Shown here piece after piece: positions 61,009 through 64,000 of a DNA stretch of 64,000 nucleotides. The notes beneath the pieces are model-generated. The model did not search any database. It was not told where the DNA came from and saw only the letters and a program-made list of their open reading frames with translations. The first letter of the stretch is position 1. Every line of letters starts with the position of its first letter. This DNA is from RGIG3002 sp964449325 (GTDB taxonomy: Bacteria; Bacillota; Clostridia; Lachnospirales; Lachnospiraceae), in assembly GCA_964449325.1 (NCBI GenBank), contig CAYUYJ010000001.1, positions 413,555-477,554 of the forward strand, given 5' to 3'. The translations under genes were made by a program, and so were the position numbers.

Positions 61009-61787
61009 AGATCTTTCCTTCCGTATTTTACAAATGCTGCAACAAACGCAACACACATAATCACTACACCAATGACAAGCATGCTTCCCTCTACATTTCC
61101 GTTTGTAAAAATATCTGCTCCGTTGGAATAATAAAACGGTGTCACATATTTGATATTTTCAATTGCCGGTATAATGCGGCACATCATATCTGCTGCAAAT
61201 AACAAAATGGCAATTCCAAGTCCTGCACCCATCAGATTCTTTTTGGAAAACGCTGAAATCATGAAGCAAAGTGTTCCGATTTCCGCCTGCATCAAAAATA
61301 GTGCGATGTGGTACAATGCCATCTCCTTTGCCATAATTTCCTCACCCATCATAACAAATCCAAGCACATACAGGATTACGCACACCAGATTGAAAAGAAA
61401 AACATTACTGAGCAGCGCAAGATATTTCTGTACAATAATCCGGCTTCTTCCTATCGGAAAAACATTTAAAAATTCCGATGTATGCCCCGCTTCCTCCTTT
61501 GATACCATTCCCGTTCCGAGAATTGCCGCAAACATGGCACCGCCTAAACCATGCATCATACCGACCTCCGTGGCATAAAATCCGGTCAATGTAGCAAGGC
61601 TCATCTTATCCATACCAAATGCTACCGACATTGCTCCCAAATTTGAATAAACATCTGCAATCTCCTGCAAGGAATCCTCTAAACTCGTATACAGCAGAAT
61701 ACAGCCAAAGCACAGTCCACCCACGCATAATGTCCAGATTATCCAGCTCTTTAAACTCATTTTCATTTCATGTTTATATAAAGTCAT
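60999..61787 (-). CDS. ABC-2 type transporter permease
   Basis: 262 residues, six membrane helices. The N-terminus MTLYKHEMKMSLKSWIIWTL is typical of ABC-2 permeases that accompany LytTR-regulated ATPases. It lies 39 bases after its ATPase. Start 61787 is chosen by distance to GAGGG. Export substrate unknown. Confidence 0.82.
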   Translation of the reverse strand: MTLYKHEMKMSLKSWIIWTLCVGGLCFGCILLYTSLEDSLQEIADVYSNLGAMSVAFGMDKMSLATLTGFYATEVGMMHGLGGAMFAAILGTGMVSKEEAGHTSEFLNVFPIGRSRIIVQKYLALLSNVFLFNLVCVILYVLGFVMMGEEIMAKEMALYHIALFLMQAEIGTLCFMISAFSKKNLMGAGLGIAILLFAADMMCRIIPAIENIKYVTPFYYSNGADIFTNGNVEGSMLVIGVVIMCVAFVAAFVKYGRKDLAA

Positions 61788-61826
61788 CTCTGTTCCCTCT
61801 CTTTCCCAAACCATCACATATTATTT

Positions 61827-62657
61827 TTATTTTTCATAATAATGCATAAAGATTTCATCCAACTCAGGCTCCTCTATCACGATATCCGATATATCGTGTC
61901 CTGCAAATCCGGCAAACAGATCATTCAGATTTCCTTTAAATACAAACTCTTCCTCTACTCCATCCTTCACTACACGAATTCTCTTGGCATTTGTCTTTGT
62001 CAGATTTTCCACCGTGTCTGTACAGATCAATTTACCATCCTTGATAATCGCCGCATGATGACAATACTTTTTGATTTCCGATAACACATGGGAGGATAAA
62101 AAGCAGGTTGCCCCCTGTTTATTATATTCCAGAATCAATTTAAAAAATTCTGCCTGCATTAATGGATCCAATCCGCTGGTAGGCTCATCAAAAATGAAAA
62201 GCTGCGGCTTATGCTGCATAGCACAAACAATGCTGACCTTTTTCCGGTTTCCTAAAGAAAGCTCTTCAATCCGCTTTTCCGTGTTCACCGCAAGACGCTC
62301 GCAAAGCATCCGGCTTTCCTCTGCACAATCCTTTTTCCGCATATCTGCTGCCAGCTTCAAAACCTCTCTCACCTTCATGGAAGGATAAAACATTGCCTCC
62401 GAAGGCATGTAGCCAACTTCTTTTAACAACTCTGTCTGCTTTTCTTTTACATCCATTCCCAATATAGAAGCACTTCCTTCCTGAAAATGAATGAGTCCCA
62501 ACAGACTTCTGATAGTTGTGGATTTCCCTGCACCGTTTGGTCCCAGAAAACCAAAAATATCACCTTTCTCCACCTGTAACGTGAGGTTTGTCACCCCTCT
62601 GGATTTTCCATAAGTTTTTGTCAGATTATGAATCGATATTGCATATTCTTTATTCAT
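61827..62657 (-). CDS. ABC transporter ATPase (CcmA/DrrA-like)
   Basis: 276 residues. Walker A GPNGAGKSTT, signature changed to LSLGNRKK, Walker B FIFDEPTSGLD and CFLSSHVLSEIKK. The modified signature is common in this exporter group. The start overlaps the DUF3021 stop (ATGA), so translation is coupled. Confidence 0.9.
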   Translation of the reverse strand: MNKEYAISIHNLTKTYGKSRGVTNLTLQVEKGDIFGFLGPNGAGKSTTIRSLLGLIHFQEGSASILGMDVKEKQTELLKEVGYMPSEAMFYPSMKVREVLKLAADMRKKDCAEESRMLCERLAVNTEKRIEELSLGNRKKVSIVCAMQHKPQLFIFDEPTSGLDPLMQAEFFKLILEYNKQGATCFLSSHVLSEIKKYCHHAAIIKDGKLICTDTVENLTKTNAKRIRVVKDGVEEEFVFKGNLNDLFAGFAGHDISDIVIEEPELDEIFMHYYEK

Positions 62658-63115
62658 AAACTCTCCTTCCCGCCCGTTTTCCGAACGTTTTTTAATTCCT
62701 CAAGTTCTTTATTTAACTGCTTTGTATCTAAATATCTTTTTAGCTTATTAAGCCAGAACACACAAATGTAACAAAACAACCAATAGGCAAAAAAGCTGGC
62801 CGTTGCCAATAAATTTCTGTCAAACCACCGCAAAAGAAAGCTGGCTGCGGTATAGATTCCGGAACACAGAAGGAAAGCCGCTATTTCCTTCATTCCCATA
62901 TGCTCCGCTTCATCAAAATTATTGAACAAATAAACCTGTACATATCCCATAATGTACGCTATTGCCAACATTTCCATCATGATAATGATGTTGACTTCCC
63001 AACTGCCGCATAAAATACGATACATAGAATAAAAATATATGTGACACATAAAATATAAACCGGTCTTTAACTCTATTCCGATTTCTGTTGATAAATATCT
63101 CTTAAACCGTTCCAT
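62654..63115 (-). CDS. DUF3021 membrane protein
   Basis: 153 residues, four helices. Position directly after a LytTR gene and before an ABC ATPase is the standard DUF3021 context; these proteins are thought to hold or signal to the LytTR regulator at the membrane. AAGGAG precedes the ATG. Confidence 0.8.
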   Translation of the reverse strand: MERFKRYLSTEIGIELKTGLYFMCHIYFYSMYRILCGSWEVNIIIMMEMLAIAYIMGYVQVYLFNNFDEAEHMGMKEIAAFLLCSGIYTAASFLLRWFDRNLLATASFFAYWLFCYICVFWLNKLKRYLDTKQLNKELEELKNVRKTGGKESL

Positions 63116-63117
63116 AC

Positions 63118-63558
63118 CTAACTCCTTCTTTTCAATATACTGCGAAGCTCCTTCGCATATCGTCTGGAAATAATAACATGTTCACCGTTATCCATCATGG
63201 CATCAATCCGGTTCCCCGACTCACTCTTCAGCTTCTGAATCCGATAGATATTAATTACCATGGATTTACTGCACCGAAAATAGCCTTCTTCCATATAAGC
63301 CGCTTCTGCTGCCGCCAGGGAGAGCCCCGTCCGGTACACGTCCTCATCGGTGTATAGATAAGTAATTCCATCCACACTCTCCAGATAAATAACATTTTGC
63401 GGAGAAATTACAAACTGCTGTCCATCCTTACAGACTACCCATTTTTCTTCCTGTCGGTTTATATAGTTGATGATGCTGTCAATCTGTTCTGTCATTGCAT
63501 GATATTTTATAATGACTTCCTCTGTTCCGTTCTCAATCTTCTGTAATGTAATTTTCAT
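63118..63558 (-). CDS. LytTR DNA-binding regulator without receiver domain
   Basis: 146 residues. The C-terminal LytTR domain is clear (SPQNVIYLESVDGITYLYTD and FRCSKSMVINIYRIQKLKSE, then HVIISRRYAKELRSIL). There is no phospho-receiver; the first 45 residues are a short N-terminal domain. Start 63558 has AAGGG six bases upstream. Autoregulation is predicted through the direct repeats at 63642-63671. Confidence 0.9.
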   Translation of the reverse strand: MKITLQKIENGTEEVIIKYHAMTEQIDSIINYINRQEEKWVVCKDGQQFVISPQNVIYLESVDGITYLYTDEDVYRTGLSLAAAEAAYMEEGYFRCSKSMVINIYRIQKLKSESGNRIDAMMDNGEHVIISRRYAKELRSILKRRS

Positions 63559-63599
63559 AGGCATCCCTTTGATTTTTCTTTTTGTTTCCTTGTTTTATC

Positions 63600-63671
63600 T
63601 TTATAATATATTCGTTTAAAAAAGGCAAGGGATTTTCCGGTAAGGTGCACTTTTTCCCTGACAGGGTGCAC
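63600..63671 (-). promoter_or_regulatory. LytTR operon promoter with direct-repeat operator
   Basis: Minus strand: -35 TTGCCT (63623-63628), 17-base spacer, -10 TATAAA (63600-63605). Upstream lie two direct repeats, AAGGTGCAC (63642-63650) and AGGGTGCAC (63663-63671) as read on the plus strand, 21 bases apart, i.e. on the same face of the helix and ending 14 bases before the -35, an activator position. Confidence 0.75.
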
Positions 63672-63785
63672 ACAAATAGTTGAACATATTTTAGAAATGA
63701 AATACCTATAGAAAAATTTCAAAGAAAACATAGATAATAAAAAACATTATCCAAAAGAAATTTCCTTCGGATAATGTTAGTCAAA

Positions 63786-63857
<72 letters not shown>

Positions 63858-63947
63858 ATATATAAAAACATGTACTCGTACATTCGCTAAGTATGTTGCC
63901 GACTTGTTCAGCCGATTCTTACGAATCGATGTACCTCGCACATGAAA

Positions 63948-64000
63948 AGCAGGTGATGGGAATCGAACCCACGTATCTAGCTTGGAAGGCTAGTGTTCTA
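63948..64000 (-). tRNA. tRNA-Gly (anticodon TCC), 5' part beyond the window
   Basis: The 3' 53 bases are present. Anticodon stem CTAGC/GCTAG with loop CTTCCAA gives TCC; T arm GGTTCGATTCC; 3' acceptor CACCTGC. CCA is not encoded. About 90 bases separate it from the next tRNA-Gly. Confidence 0.92.

Noticed and set aside
63858..63947. Further tRNA between the two tRNA-Gly genes
   Set aside because: The 90-base spacer has no cloverleaf.

Overview
The window comes from the chromosome of a Gram-positive anaerobe of the class Clostridia, most likely a gut Lachnospiraceae (Roseburia/Blautia/Eubacterium type). This is inferred from moderately AT-rich DNA, strong GGAGG ribosome sites, and family content: carbohydrate ABC importers with lipoprotein binding proteins, class II GalT, a VanW-type protein, BceRS-BceAB, LytTR plus DUF3021 plus ABC, a DUF4080 radical SAM protein, and a monocistronic oleate hydratase. 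Most genes lie on the minus strand. No CRISPR array, rRNA or complete prophage was seen.

Left part (1-14.3 kb): a sugar ABC importer runs off the left edge. It is followed by oleate hydratase with its TetR regulator, a divergent LysR/YeiH pair, a DUF2971 protein, and a UgpCAEB-type importer operon that ends in an extra lipoprotein. Accessory block (14.3-27.2 kb): a Bce-type peptide-antibiotic sensing and detoxification module of higher GC, an S41-like lipoprotein lacking recognisable catalytic residues, and XRE and VOC genes. After these come a DUF2268 metalloprotease behind an orphan MerR-type promoter, a TetR/membrane-protein pair, a graveyard of gene and IS1182-type transposase remnants, and a stand-alone HipA-like kinase. 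An IS110-family element (about 30.0-31.9 kb) sits between yhaM and an HtrA-like pseudoprotease. It has a strongly folded non-coding end and a promoter/hairpin arrangement that should silence read-through expression.

Core housekeeping (27.3-50 kb): rlmD/rumA, yhaM, mutS2 with a two-component system, trmL, Lrp plus aminotransferase, an AIR-synthase-like protein, a VanW protein preceded by a 36-residue membrane peptide, a DEDDh exonuclease, nth, a B12/radical SAM protein, and galK-galT. Right part (50-64 kb): AraC, a GntR(YtrA)-ABC operon, an MBOAT/SGNH-like pair for polymer acylation, DUF378, a histidine phosphatase, a membrane-bound XRE regulator with a partner, a MATE transporter, a LytTR-DUF3021-ABC operon and two tRNA-Gly genes.

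Regulation is unusually readable. Promoters with 17-bp spacers overlap palindromic operators for TetR and YtrA regulators. LytTR direct repeats are 21 bp apart, a BceR-like site precedes bceAB, and a 19-bp-spacer MerR promoter precedes the DUF2268 gene. Several convergent gene pairs place their stop codons inside a shared hairpin. All functional calls rest on reading the sequence; no database search was run.
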